This document shows, piece after piece, positions 6,931 through 15,932 of a stretch of 64,000 nt of DNA. The first letter of the stretch is position 1. Every line of letters begins with the position of its first letter. Position numbers and translations under genes: made by a program. Under the pieces are notes generated by a model, which saw only the letters and a list, made by a program, of their open reading frames with translations, made no database searches and had not been told where the DNA came from. Origin of the DNA: Frateuria terrea (lineage in GTDB: Bacteria; Pseudomonadota; Gammaproteobacteria; Xanthomonadales; Rhodanobacteraceae); NCBI RefSeq assembly GCF_900115705.1, contig NZ_FOXL01000003.1:310001-374000 (forward strand). The letters are read 5' to 3'.

Positions 6931-9268
6931 GGTCGGCCTGTGCGTGCGGTGCCATCAGGATGGAAAGGCAGAAGTGGAACGCCACGCCCAGGCTCACGGT
7001 AAGCCCGATCGCGCGCAGCACGGGAATGGTCGCCCAGGCCAGCATGCCGAACACCAGCAACGCCGACAGCACGCAAACCAGCGTGGCGTGCAGCGTGCGC
7101 CGCTGCTCCGCCGCATCGCCGGTATCGCGCTCGAAGAACAGCGCGTAGTGCAGGCCCAGTCCGCCGGCCAGAATCAGCGCGACCAGGTGGAACAGCGAGA
7201 TCTCCACGCCCGCCACCCGCTCGACTGCCAGCACGAGGAACGTGGCCAGGGTCATCGGCGCCAGCACGTGCCAGGCGCGGCGCAGGCTGCGCAGGGCCAG
7301 GCTGATGGTCAGCACCAGCAGCAAGGTGGCGGCCAGCAACGCCTGCAGGATGCGCGTGCGGTAGGCGATCACCAGCGATTCCGCGGCGGCCTTGAGGTCC
7401 AGCACGCGCACCGCGCCGCCACTGTCGCGGGACAGCGCCGCGAGGGCCGCTGCATCATGCACGCCGCTGACCGTGCCCAACCCCAGCCAGCGGCCGTCGC
7501 GCTCGACCAGCATCGCAGCCAGGCGCTGCCCCAGCGGGCTGGCCGCGAACGCCTGCGGCGTCAGCGGCGGCAGCCCGCGCGCGGTTTCCACGTCGGCCAC
7601 GAACGGTGCGAACAGGTCGCGGCGGAATGGCAGTCCGTCGGTGGCCTTGGCAAGCGCACCGTCCAGCGTCGCGCGATCGGGCAGCTTCTGCTGGCGTGCG
7701 CGCTGCGTCGCGGCACTGGGCAGGTAGCGCGAGGGCAGTTCGATCGCATCGACCGCATGCCGGGCGACCAGCGCATCCACCTTCGGCTCCAGCCGCTCCG
7801 ACAGGGCGAGCACCGCCTCGGGCGTGGCCGCTTCCAGGATGAACAGATAGCGCACGTCCGGCGCGCCCAGCGCCGCACGCAGGCGTGCATCGCGCTGCAG
7901 CAGCTCGGTCGGCAGCGGGGTCAATGCCGCCAGGTCGTTCTGCCAGAACGGACCGCGCGCCAGCGCCAGCATCGCCACGATCACCAGAGCCACGGCCCAG
8001 GGAACCCAGCGCGGCCGCGGCAACGAGTCGACCGCGCTGCGCAACCGCTTGAGCCACGGCAGCGCGGCGACGTCGCGTACCCGCGCCGGCAGCAGGTAGG
8101 GCAGCAGGTAGCGCGTGCTGAAACCGGCAGCCAGCAGGCCCACGATGGTGAATACGGCCAGCTGCTTGAGGCCGTTCACGCCCGAGGCGTAAAAGGCCAG
8201 ATAGGCAATGCAGGCCGAGGCGATCGCGGTGAGCAGCAGCGGCCACAGGTCGCGCACGCTGGCGACCGCATCCTCGCCGGCGCGGCGGTGACTCAGCATG
8301 CGGATCGGATACTCCTGCGCCACGCCGAGCAGGGTGAAACCGAACGCCAGGGTGATGCCGTGCACCTGCGGGTAGACCACCGTCAGCGCGGCGATGCCGG
8401 CCAGCGCACCGCTGGCCACCGGCAACGCGGCCAGCAGCAGCGACCCGATGCTGCGGTACGCCAGCAGCAGCAGGGCAATGAAACCGACTGTCGAGACGCG
8501 GCCGATCCAGTCGGCCTGCGTGCGTGTCTGCGTGCTGGCGACCACGCTGAAATAGCCCGGACCGGAGACGATGAGCTTGGCATCGCGACCGTGCGGCAGC
8601 GTGTGCAGCGCCTGTTCGATGCCGGCGATGGCTGCCTGTTGCGCGTCCGGATCGAAACCGGGCGCACGCGTCTGCACCAGCAGCAGCGCTTCGCCCTGGG
8701 GGGAGAACCACACGCCGTCGCGGATCTGCGGCGAACGCGGCGGTGCCCAGCGCTGCGCGAGCTTGAGGACCTCCAGCGTCGGGTCGCGCGGGAGCAGGCC
8801 CTTGAGCAGGCTGGCCGCCGGTGAGGAGAGCTCGTCCAGGCGCTGTTCGAGCTGGTCGCGCAGGAACGGCGCGTCGAGCGCGTGCGTGTCCAGCGTGGGC
8901 GAGAGCAGGTAGCGGTAGGGCAGCAGCCGGGGATCGAGCGCGGTGAGGTCGAAGCTTCCGTTGAGCACCTGTGCGTAGCGCGGGTCGGCCTTGAGCTTCG
9001 TCGCGAGTGCGTGGCTCAGGCTCGCCAGCGTGGCTTCGTCCTGGCCGTGGAGCGCCAGCAGCAGCAGGCGCGAGCCAGGACCCTCGCCCACCTGCTCCAT
9101 CAGCAGCCGCTGGTCGGGCGTGGTCGGCGCGGGCATGAAGCTGCGCAGGTCGGAACTGACCTGCAGGTGCTTGACCACCCACAGGCCCAGCAATGCGAGC
9201 GCCAGCAGCCATGCGGCCAACAGCGCGGCGCGCGCACGCATCGGCATGCCCGGCCGAGCGCTGTTCAT
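6914..9268 (-). CDS. RND/MMPL-family exporter of the aryl-polyene cluster
   Basis: 784-residue inner-membrane protein with the two-halves layout of MMPL/RND-like transporters: one N-terminal membrane helix (AALLAAWLLALALLGLWVV), a large periplasmic loop, a group of five helices (IGRVSTVGFIALLLLAYRS onward), then a second helix, loop and helix group (ILQALLAATLLLVLTISLAL onward). Homologues in xanthomonadin/aryl-polyene clusters are thought to move the polyene or its lipid conjugate across the inner membrane. The ATG at 9268 overlaps the LolA-like stop by 4 bp. Upstream in-frame residues are rejected because they are Arg-rich and lie inside that gene. Confidence 0.87.
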   Translation of the reverse strand: MNSARPGMPMRARAALLAAWLLALALLGLWVVKHLQVSSDLRSFMPAPTTPDQRLLMEQVGEGPGSRLLLLALHGQDEATLASLSHALATKLKADPRYAQVLNGSFDLTALDPRLLPYRYLLSPTLDTHALDAPFLRDQLEQRLDELSSPAASLLKGLLPRDPTLEVLKLAQRWAPPRSPQIRDGVWFSPQGEALLLVQTRAPGFDPDAQQAAIAGIEQALHTLPHGRDAKLIVSGPGYFSVVASTQTRTQADWIGRVSTVGFIALLLLAYRSIGSLLLAALPVASGALAGIAALTVVYPQVHGITLAFGFTLLGVAQEYPIRMLSHRRAGEDAVASVRDLWPLLLTAIASACIAYLAFYASGVNGLKQLAVFTIVGLLAAGFSTRYLLPYLLPARVRDVAALPWLKRLRSAVDSLPRPRWVPWAVALVIVAMLALARGPFWQNDLAALTPLPTELLQRDARLRAALGAPDVRYLFILEAATPEAVLALSERLEPKVDALVARHAVDAIELPSRYLPSAATQRARQQKLPDRATLDGALAKATDGLPFRRDLFAPFVADVETARGLPPLTPQAFAASPLGQRLAAMLVERDGRWLGLGTVSGVHDAAALAALSRDSGGAVRVLDLKAAAESLVIAYRTRILQALLAATLLLVLTISLALRSLRRAWHVLAPMTLATFLVLAVERVAGVEISLFHLVALILAGGLGLHYALFFERDTGDAAEQRRTLHATLVCVLSALLVFGMLAWATIPVLRAIGLTVSLGVAFHFCLSILMAPHAQADHAAEE

Positions 9269-9903
9269 TCGCCGTGGCAGAGCGTGGCGAGCGTATCGCG
9301 GGTGGGCTCGGCCGGCATCTTCGCCGCCAGGCCGCCAAGCAGGTCGACGGCCACGTCGCCGTCGGCTTCCTGCATCCACATGCAGCGCGCCTGCCCGCCC
9401 TGGCCGTCGATGCGGATACTCGCCACGGTGCGTGCCACGTCGAGGTCGCGCGGGGTCAGGGTGAGTGTCCAGGCGCCCGCTGCATCACCGCGGCGGGCGA
9501 TCGCGAAGGCCTTGCGCAAGCGGCTGGCATCGCCACCGAGCAGCGCCACGAAGCTGTCCACCAGCACTTTCAGCTGCGGCGCGCGGTCCAGCGAGAAGCT
9601 GCGCTCGCCCTTGCCCTCGCGCTGCTGGGTGACCTGGCCGCCGGCGATGCGCGCGGTTTCCACGCGCGGCTTGAGTACGTGGCGCTCCAGGGTGTCGCCG
9701 CCCAGCCAGGCCAGTTCGCCGGAAACCACCAGCGGTCGATCGAGCACCTGCATGAAGCGCGCTTCGGCGAAGGCCGTGCGCGCGGGGGCGGGGCGGCCGA
9801 GCGCGGCGATCAATGCATCGGTGGCATCAGGTGCCGAGGCGCTGGCCGAGCAGCTCAGGGCCAGGGTGCACAGGAGCGCGCTGATCTTGCTGCCAGAAAT
9901 CAT
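9265..9903 (-). CDS. LolA-like outer-membrane lipoprotein carrier homologue
   Basis: 212 residues with a signal peptide (MISGSKISALLCTLALSCSASA). The mature part has the LolA-type pattern: FAEARFMQVLDRPLVVSGEL, then RPRVET-type strands and a RDGAGAWTLTLTPRD-like region. LolA-like genes are regular members of aryl-polyene clusters and probably shuttle the lipid-linked pigment through the periplasm next to the RND-like exporter. The start at 9903 is needed for the signal peptide, which makes the gene overlap the 3' end of the acyltransferase by 77 bp. It overlaps the exporter by 4 bp downstream. Confidence 0.83.
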   Translation of the reverse strand: MISGSKISALLCTLALSCSASASAPDATDALIAALGRPAPARTAFAEARFMQVLDRPLVVSGELAWLGGDTLERHVLKPRVETARIAGGQVTQQREGKGERSFSLDRAPQLKVLVDSFVALLGGDASRLRKAFAIARRGDAAGAWTLTLTPRDLDVARTVASIRIDGQGGQARCMWMQEADGDVAVDLLGGLAAKMPAEPTRDTLATLCHGE

Positions 9904-10780
9904 AGAAGTTGAACCAGTTGTAAGGGGCCACGTGGACGTAATGCTCCAGCCGCTGGGCATAACGGGCGATGAGCGCGTCCAGGGCCGGTCCGCGGGCATG
10001 GCGCGGGATGTCGACCTGGTCGGCCAGCGGCTCGAATATCAGGCGATAGCGGCGGCCGCCCATGTACAGCCCGAAGCACAGCACGACCGGCACCTTCAGC
10101 GAATGGGCCAGGAGCCACGGGCCGACCGGGAACGGGGCGTTCTGGCCGAGGAACGGCGCGGAGCGCAGTGCCTCATGGCTGCGTCCGCGGTCGGCCAGCA
10201 GCGCCACCAGCGCGCCGCCCTGGCACGCCTCGGCGATCGCCAGGGTGATCGAGGTGCCATCCTGCGAAGCGTCGATCACGCAGGCGCCCACTTCCGGCGC
10301 CAGCGCTTCGAGCAGTTCGGTCATCGCCGGGGTCTTCTGCTTGTCCAGCAGCACGCGCAGCGGCATCTCCGGGCGGCGCGCGCCGACCGCGCGCAAGGCC
10401 TCGAAGCTGCCCTGATGCGAGCCGAACAGCAGCACGCCGCGGCCCTGCGCCAGGCGTTCGTCGAGCATTTCCAGCCCGACCGTTTCGATCTCGAAATTCT
10501 TCTCGCCGTGGGCCAGCAGGAAGATCCGGTCCATGATCGTGGCGGCGAAGCAGTGGATGTGGCGCATCACCTGCCAGGCGGAGGCACGGCGGCCGAACAC
10601 ACGGCTCAGGTAGGCGCGCGAGGCGGCACGCTCGGGGCTGCGGCGCAGGAAGAAGTAGAGCGTAATCGGATACAGGAACAGCCGGCCGAACCGCCGCCCG
10701 CCGTACAGCGCGATGTTGCGTATCAGCCACAGCGCGAAACGCCCGCCGCCTTCGGGCCGGCTTTGCCAGTGATGGGTCAT
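9827..10780 (-). CDS. Lysophospholipid acyltransferase-family protein of the aryl-polyene cluster
   Basis: 317 residues of the LpxL/HtrB-type acyltransferase superfamily. A membrane-proximal N-terminal segment (RFGRLFLYPITLYFFLRR) is followed by the HX4E active-site motif in GSHQGSFEALRA and a later LLADRGRS block. In aryl-polyene systems this class probably attaches the aryl polyene to a glycerol-lipid anchor, which holds the pigment in the outer membrane. It overlaps the ApeI-like gene by 4 bp (ATGA) upstream and the LolA-like gene by 77 bp downstream. Confidence 0.82.
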   Translation of the reverse strand: MTHHWQSRPEGGGRFALWLIRNIALYGGRRFGRLFLYPITLYFFLRRSPERAASRAYLSRVFGRRASAWQVMRHIHCFAATIMDRIFLLAHGEKNFEIETVGLEMLDERLAQGRGVLLFGSHQGSFEALRAVGARRPEMPLRVLLDKQKTPAMTELLEALAPEVGACVIDASQDGTSITLAIAEACQGGALVALLADRGRSHEALRSAPFLGQNAPFPVGPWLLAHSLKVPVVLCFGLYMGGRRYRLIFEPLADQVDIPRHARGPALDALIARYAQRLEHYVHVAPYNWFNFYDFWQQDQRAPVHPGPELLGQRLGT

Positions 10781-11079
10781 GCCGGTGCCGCCCCCTCGAC
10801 CAGGCCGCGTGCCAGCAGGATGCCGTCGCGGCGCAGCTCGAAGCGTACCCGCGCACCATCTGGCGTCAATCGCAATTCGGCGCTCTCCTCCGGTTTCAGC
10901 GGCGCGACGAACTTCGCGTCGCGCACGCAGGCCAGCCGCTCGCCGCGCCAGGCCCGCAAGGCCTCGGCAACCTGTTCGAGCAGCAGCACGCCGGCGACCA
11001 GCGGGCGCCCCGGGAAGTGGCCCGGCAGGCTCGGGTGATCGTCCGCGAAACGCAGCGTGGTCTGGTAGCCGTCGTTCAT
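10777..11079 (-). CDS. FabA/FabZ-type 3-hydroxyacyl-ACP dehydratase (ApeI-like)
   Basis: 100 residues. The hallmark is DDHPSLPGHFPGRPLVAG followed by a conserved VLLLEQV, matching the catalytic H-x(n)-GHFPG-P motif of FabZ/ApeI dehydratases. A second dehydratase of a different subtype lies at the other end of the operon, as is usual in aryl-polyene clusters where two hotdog proteins work together. The ATG at 11079 overlaps the preceding membrane-protein gene by 4 bp. A longer frame upstream has no family similarity. Confidence 0.85.
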   Translation of the reverse strand: MNDGYQTTLRFADDHPSLPGHFPGRPLVAGVLLLEQVAEALRAWRGERLACVRDAKFVAPLKPEESAELRLTPDGARVRFELRRDGILLARGLVEGAAPA

Positions 11080-11780
11080 GGTGCGCGGTTCCTGCCGCGG
11101 ATCAGTTGGGGCCAGCGTACCGCCAGCCGGTGCATCAGGGCATACAGGCCCAAGTGCGGCAGGTGCCGCAGGTGCCAGCGGCGAAACAGGTATTCCAGGA
11201 CGAACACCGCCGCCAGCAGCAGGTAGGCGCCCAGGTGCACGTAGGCCTGCACCCAGTCTTGCGGCACCGGCCACGGTGAGGCTACGCCCAGTCGCGCCAG
11301 CAGGCCGCCCGGAACCTGGCAGGACAACAACGCGCCCAGTACCAGCGCCTGGACGGCGAGCAGCACGGCCCAGAACGCGGTGAGCTGGCGCGCGTAGCGG
11401 GCGATGCCCGGCATCGACAGCCGCGGTGCCCCCTCGATCGCCTCGATGAACTGCGCCACCAGCGGTTGCCGGCCGACGTGCAGGGTGCGCCCGAAAACCC
11501 AGGCCAGCAGCAGGTTCAGCAGTAGCGGCACCGCGTCGAGCGCAAGAGCAGCCAGCCCGCGGGCGGCGAGCCAGGCCATGGCGCCGGACAGGCCCATCCA
11601 GAGCAGCCAGGCGCCCGGACGCCTGGCGCGCAGGGCCGGCCACAGCAGCAGGCCCAGCAGGAGGGCCAGCGCGGCGAGTGACAGCCATTGCCGATGCCAC
11701 ACCGCGCCGGCGAGCGCCAGCAACGGATAGGCGAGCAACAGCGGCAGCGGGCGCCCACCGGGGCGCCGGGGATCGGACAT
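11076..11780 (-). CDS. Polytopic membrane protein of aryl-polyene clusters (COG4648-like)
   Basis: About 234 residues, almost wholly hydrophobic, with roughly six membrane segments (PLPLLLAYPLLALAGAVW, LSLAALALLLGLLLWPAL, and others). It also has a conserved-looking cytoplasmic block ARYARQLTAFWAVLL. Proteins of this type occur beside the ACP and ApeI genes in aryl-polyene clusters; their biochemical role is not defined. The start is uncertain: ATG codons at 11780 and 11795 both fit and neither has a good Shine-Dalgarno sequence. It overlaps the ApeI-like gene by 4 bp. Confidence 0.75.
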   Translation of the reverse strand: MSDPRRPGGRPLPLLLAYPLLALAGAVWHRQWLSLAALALLLGLLLWPALRARRPGAWLLWMGLSGAMAWLAARGLAALALDAVPLLLNLLLAWVFGRTLHVGRQPLVAQFIEAIEGAPRLSMPGIARYARQLTAFWAVLLAVQALVLGALLSCQVPGGLLARLGVASPWPVPQDWVQAYVHLGAYLLLAAVFVLEYLFRRWHLRHLPHLGLYALMHRLAVRWPQLIRGRNRAP

Positions 11781-11865
11781 GACGTGCGCGTGCATCAGGG
11801 CTGGAAAGGGCGATGGTCCGCGCAACGGATTGACGAACGCGTCACGAGGGCGCGCACGCGCCGGC

Positions 11866-12135
11866 TCAGGCGGCGCGATGCTGCTCGATGTGCGCGGCAA
11901 GCGTAGCCAGGCTGGTAAAGATGCGCCGGTTGTCCGGGTTGTCCGAACGCAACTGGAAGCCGTAGCGCTTGGACACCGCCAAGGCGATTTCCAGCGCGTC
12001 GATCGAATCCAGTCCCAGCTCGCCGCCGAACAGCGGTGCGTCCGGCTCGATCTGTTCGGGCGCGACCGATTCCAGGTTCAGGCTCTGGACGATCAAGGTG
12101 GCCAGCTCGTGCTGGGCCGCGGTCTGTTCTGCCAT
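11866..12135 (-). CDS. Acyl carrier protein of the aryl-polyene cluster (XanC-like)
   Basis: 89 residues. The phosphopantetheine attachment site is S44 in GELGLDSIDALEIA, preceded by acidic helix I and loop residues (EQIEPDAPLFGG). It would carry the aryl starter unit and growing polyene. It is the first gene of the minus-strand block; the divergent chorismatase gene starts 92 bp away, so both could share a control region. The ATG at 12135 is used; the open frame continues upstream into intergenic sequence without ACP similarity. Confidence 0.9.
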   Translation of the reverse strand: MAEQTAAQHELATLIVQSLNLESVAPEQIEPDAPLFGGELGLDSIDALEIALAVSKRYGFQLRSDNPDNRRIFTSLATLAAHIEQHRAA

Positions 12136-12226
12136 GCGCGATTCCGTACCCCATGTGTTGCCTCCCCCCGGCGGCAGCAGGCGCGGAGTGTAACATAGCG
12201 GCCCTGTTGCTCCTGGTTCGCGGTGC

Positions 12227-13219
12227 ATGATGCAGGGTTGTGAAAACGTGCTGGCCCGGACGCTGCCGCGCCGCGCGCCGCGGGTCGCCTACCGCAATGG
12301 CGAGGTGGCGGCGGCATTGGCCGAGCACGGTACATTGGCGGTATTGGGTTTCGGCAGCGGCGTGTCGGCGAGCGAGGACCCGCGCTGGTTGCGCGTCGCG
12401 CTGGAGAGTTTCGACGCGCCTGCGCCGCTGGAACTGTGGCAGGTCGATGCCGAGGTCAGCCACGGGCGCGACGGCGCCGTGCGCTGGGCGGCCGGCGGTG
12501 GCTGGCTGTTTGCCGCGGTGGAGCTGGACGAGGCGGCCCACGGCGGCCCCGGCGGCGCGGCCACCCATGCGTACCAGGCGCTGCGCCAGCTGGTCGAGGG
12601 ACGAGCCGAGCGGCACGTGCTGCGCATCTGGAATTACCTGGAGGCGATCAACCGCGGCGAGGGTGACGCCGAGCGCTACAAGCTGTTCTGCGAAGGCCGC
12701 GCCACCGGCATGGGTGCGTTCTTCGCCGAGGGCTTCCCGGCCGCTACGGCGATTGGCCACCACGGGCCCGCCGGCCGCCTGCAGGTTTACCTGCTGGCCT
12801 GCGACCAGCCTGGCGAGCGGATCGAGAACCCGCGCCAGGTCAGCGCCTGGTGCTACCCGCGCCAATACGGCCGCACGCCGCCGAGCTTCGCCCGCGCCAT
12901 GCTGCTGCCGGCGCAGGACGCACTGGCCATCTCCGGTACCGCCGCAGTGGTCGGCCATGCCTCGGCGCACGAAGACGACCTGCACGCGCAACTGGAAGAG
13001 ACCTTCACCAATCTGGAGGCGTTGCTGGCGCGCGGCCGGCTCGCCCCCGGCTTCGACACGCAGTCGCCGCTGAAGGCCTACGTGCGCCATCCGGCCGATG
13101 CCGCGCAGGTGCGCGAGTTCATCACCCGCCGCCTGCCCGGTGTGCCGGTGCTGTTGCTGCACGGCGACATCTGCCGTAGCGAGCTGCTGGTGGAGATCGA
13201 CGGCTGGCGTTACGCCTGA
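12227..13219 (+). CDS. xanB2: Chorismatase, XanB2/FkbO/Hyg5 family
   Basis: 330 residues. Chorismatases of this family convert chorismate to hydroxybenzoate products; XanB2 of Xanthomonas makes 3- and 4-hydroxybenzoate, feeding the pigment starter unit and ubiquinone. Family blocks are visible: LRIWNYLEAINRGEGDAERY, FCEGRATGMGAFF, PPSFARAM, ISGTAAVVGHASAHEDD, and the C-terminal LLLHGDICRSELLVEIDG. Two ATG codons (12227, 12230) overlap and either could start. The gene faces away from the ACP gene, the same association as in the Xanthomonas pig locus. A -10-like TAACAT lies at 12191-12196. Confidence 0.9.
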   Translation: MMQGCENVLARTLPRRAPRVAYRNGEVAAALAEHGTLAVLGFGSGVSASEDPRWLRVALESFDAPAPLELWQVDAEVSHGRDGAVRWAAGGGWLFAAVELDEAAHGGPGGAATHAYQALRQLVEGRAERHVLRIWNYLEAINRGEGDAERYKLFCEGRATGMGAFFAEGFPAATAIGHHGPAGRLQVYLLACDQPGERIENPRQVSAWCYPRQYGRTPPSFARAMLLPAQDALAISGTAAVVGHASAHEDDLHAQLEETFTNLEALLARGRLAPGFDTQSPLKAYVRHPADAAQVREFITRRLPGVPVLLLHGDICRSELLVEIDGWRYA

Positions 13220-13337
13220 GCATCATCCAGGATGGACTCGAGCCCGCCCTCGCCGCGCCTGGGAGGGGGCTGAAGGGATGGAAGCTGAAGCCCGCCGCGC
13301 GCGCACCCCGGAAGTGCGGCCACGCGCCGATGCGTTC

Positions 13338-14714
13338 CTACGCGGGCCTGGGTTTTCTGGTCGGCCGCTTGTAGCCGGGAATGGTCTGCTGCCGGCCACG
13401 CGCGAGGGTGAGCTCGCCATCGGGCGCATGCTTGGTGATCACCGAGCCGGCGCCGATGGTGGCGTTGGCGCCGATCGTCACCGGCGCCACCAGCGCACTG
13501 TTGGAGCCGATGAAGGCGCCGTCGCCGATCTGCGTCAGGTGCTTGTTGACGCCGTCGTAGTTGCAGGTGATGGTGCCGGCGCCCACGTTCACGCCGGCGC
13601 CGATGCGCGCATCACCGAGGTAGGTGAGGTGATTGGCCTTGCTACCTTCGCCCAGCCGCACCTGCTTGGTCTCGACGAAATTGCCCACGTGCACGCCAGG
13701 GGCAAGCTCGGTGCCGGTGCGCAAGCGCGCGAACGGGCCGATCGTGCAGGCGCCGTGGGTGACCACGCCCTCCAGGTCGCAGTGCGCGAGGACCACGGTG
13801 CCGGCTGCCAGCTCGACGTCCTTCATCCGCACGAAGGGGCCCACGCGTACGTCGTCGCCGAGCGTGACGCGACCTTCCAGGATCACGTCGATGTCCAGCT
13901 CCACGTCCATGCCCGCCTGCACCTGGCCGCGTACCTCCAGCCGCGCCGGATCGGCCAGGCGCACGCCCGCCAGCAGCAACTCGTGTGCCGCACGGCGACG
14001 ATGATGATCCTCCAGCTCGGTGAGCTGCAGCGGGTTGTTGGCGCCGGCTGCCTCGATCGGGTCGGCGCATTCGATGCAGACGGCCGGCCGGCCTTCGGCC
14101 GCGGCCATGGCAAAGACGTCGGTGAGGTAGTACTCGCCCTGGGCGTTGTTGCGGTCGAGCCGCGCGATCCAGCCACGCAGCGTGGCGGCATCGCCAGCCA
14201 GGATGCCGGTGTTGACCAGAGGGATGGCGCGCTGCGCGGCGTCGGCGTCCTTTTCCTCCACCACGCCGGTGACGCGACCGCCGGCGTCGCGCAACACGCG
14301 ACCGTAGCCGGTCGGATCGGCGAAGGCCGTGGCCAGCAGGGCGAGACCCTCGGCGCTGGCCAGCGGCGCGAGCGTTTCGGCACGAAGCAACGGTACGTCG
14401 CCGTAGAGCACCAGTACGCGCGCGCCATCGGGAACGTGTGCCAGCGCCTGCGCCAGGGCATGGCCGGTGCCCAATCGCTCGGCCTGTTCGACCCAGTCGA
14501 TGTCCGGATCGGCGCCGAAGGCTGTGCGCACCTGCTCGCCGGCATGGCCGTAGACCACGTGGATGGTGGCGGGCGACAGTGCACGGGCGGTCGCCAGGAC
14601 GTGCGCCAGCAGCGGCCGCCCGGCCAACGGCATGAGTACCTTCGGCTTGCGCGATTTCATTCGCTTGCCCTCGCCGGCGGCGAGGATCACGACGTGCAGG
14701 GGCGAGGCAGGCAT
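13338..14714 (-). CDS. glmU: Bifunctional UDP-GlcNAc pyrophosphorylase / GlcN-1-P acetyltransferase
   Basis: 458 residues, normal for GlmU. The N-terminal uridylyltransferase domain begins [17 protein letters not shown] (catalytic Lys around residue 25), with YGDVPLL and [10 protein letters not shown] further on. The C-terminal half is a left-handed beta helix of hexapeptide repeats ([43 protein letters not shown]), where acetyl-CoA is used. It makes UDP-GlcNAc, the precursor of peptidoglycan and lipid A. It lies downstream of the atp operon on the same strand, separated by two envelope genes. Confidence 0.96.
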   Translation of the reverse strand: MPASPLHVVILAAGEGKRMKSRKPKVLMPLAGRPLLAHVLATARALSPATIHVVYGHAGEQVRTAFGADPDIDWVEQAERLGTGHALAQALAHVPDGARVLVLYGDVPLLRAETLAPLASAEGLALLATAFADPTGYGRVLRDAGGRVTGVVEEKDADAAQRAIPLVNTGILAGDAATLRGWIARLDRNNAQGEYYLTDVFAMAAAEGRPAVCIECADPIEAAGANNPLQLTELEDHHRRRAAHELLLAGVRLADPARLEVRGQVQAGMDVELDIDVILEGRVTLGDDVRVGPFVRMKDVELAAGTVVLAHCDLEGVVTHGACTIGPFARLRTGTELAPGVHVGNFVETKQVRLGEGSKANHLTYLGDARIGAGVNVGAGTITCNYDGVNKHLTQIGDGAFIGSNSALVAPVTIGANATIGAGSVITKHAPDGELTLARGRQQTIPGYKRPTRKPRPA

Positions 14715-14777
14715 CGGGCACCGGGCGACAACAGGGAATGGCCGGGAGGATAACAGTGCCCAGGTGAAGCGGACTGG

Positions 14778-15860
14778 TCAGTGCTTCTTCTCGGGCGCGG
14801 GTTTGAGATCCTCCAGCTTGGGCGTGTACGCCTGCACGAAGGCGTTGTGCAACACGTTGACGACCGCCTGCCAGGTCCCGATGTCCTTGTTGTCGATGCG
14901 CCCGCTGATCGGCACCTTGGTGGCGAACTGGTCCTTCTCGTGGTTCTTGAACAGCCAGGTGACACCGTTGGCGAGGGCCTCCCAGGCGACCTGCAGCGGG
15001 TTCTTGCCTTCTTCTTCGACGTCCTGCTTCCAGCTGAAGATCTGCACATCATGCAGCAGCGGCTTGGCATAGCCGTTGAGCTCGCCGTTGTGGGCCTCCA
15101 GCTGCATCACGAACGTGCCTTGCCCTGCGGCGAAGTCGAGCTTGGCATAGGCGCGCGCCAGGTCATTGAGCCGCTTGAGCTGGATGTCGCGGATGCGCAG
15201 CACGAAGGTGAAGTCGAGCAGCTTCGCGTCCAGCGGGTCGAAGCTGGCCTTGGCCATCAGCGGCGCATCGCCGAGCACCTTGGCCGTGGCGTCGAAGTCC
15301 GCCACGCGGCGGCCCTCGCTGCGGTCGGCGTTGCTCAGGTTGACCGCGGTGGCTTCCACGTCGGTCATCTTCATGTCGACCTTCGGGTGCGAAACGAAGT
15401 TGTGGAAGGTCACCTGGCTGTTGTGCACGGTCACCTCATCCAGGCGGATCGGCAGCAACCCTTCCAGTTGCTGTCGCCAGTCCACGCCCTTGCCGGACTG
15501 TCCGGTGGCCTTGTCCCCGCCGTCGACGAAGTTGAGGCTGGCGCGGTCGAACTCCACGCGTCCGCGGACGGTGCCGTGGGTGAGCGCGCGCCAGCTGATC
15601 GCAATGTCGGTCGTGGCGGCGGAAAAGAACGGCACCGGCACCTTGCCCTCGACCTTGTCGATGCGCAGGTCGGCGAGGCTGTAGGCCCCTCGCCACAGAT
15701 GGATGTCCACGTCGGCGACGTGCCCATGGTACGCGCCCATGTGGTCCATCTTGCGGTTGAGATAGTCCTTGACCACATAGGGCAGGGCCACGCGCGCCGC
15801 TACGAGCAGCGCGACGATGACCAGCACGACGACCAGCGTGCGTCGGGCGACGTGTTTCAT
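14778..15860 (-). CDS. DUF748 / AsmA-like inner-membrane-anchored protein
   Basis: 360 residues with one N-terminal membrane anchor (TLVVVLVIVALLVAARVALPYVV) and a long periplasmic part of alternating strands: YHGHVADVDIHLWRGAYSLADLRI, then repeated blocks such as VDWRQQLEGLLPIRLDEVTVHN. This is the DUF748 pattern, related to AsmA/YdbH-type envelope proteins now suspected of lipid transport between membranes. The C terminus ends in APEKKH. It is 64 bp from glmU; co-transcription is possible. Confidence 0.8.
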   Translation of the reverse strand: MKHVARRTLVVVLVIVALLVAARVALPYVVKDYLNRKMDHMGAYHGHVADVDIHLWRGAYSLADLRIDKVEGKVPVPFFSAATTDIAISWRALTHGTVRGRVEFDRASLNFVDGGDKATGQSGKGVDWRQQLEGLLPIRLDEVTVHNSQVTFHNFVSHPKVDMKMTDVEATAVNLSNADRSEGRRVADFDATAKVLGDAPLMAKASFDPLDAKLLDFTFVLRIRDIQLKRLNDLARAYAKLDFAAGQGTFVMQLEAHNGELNGYAKPLLHDVQIFSWKQDVEEEGKNPLQVAWEALANGVTWLFKNHEKDQFATKVPISGRIDNKDIGTWQAVVNVLHNAFVQAYTPKLEDLKPAPEKKH

Positions 15861-15932
15861 GCGCGGTCCTGACAGCCCAGTCCGCCGCGAGTCTAGGCGC
15901 GCCCGTGTGGGCGCGGCGTTCAGAAGAACGGC

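Noticed and set aside
6830-11038. Long plus-strand open frames of 664 and 718 codons opposite the aryl-polyene genes
   Set aside because: Both are antisense shadows of the exporter, LolA-like and acyltransferase genes and have low-complexity Arg/Gln content.
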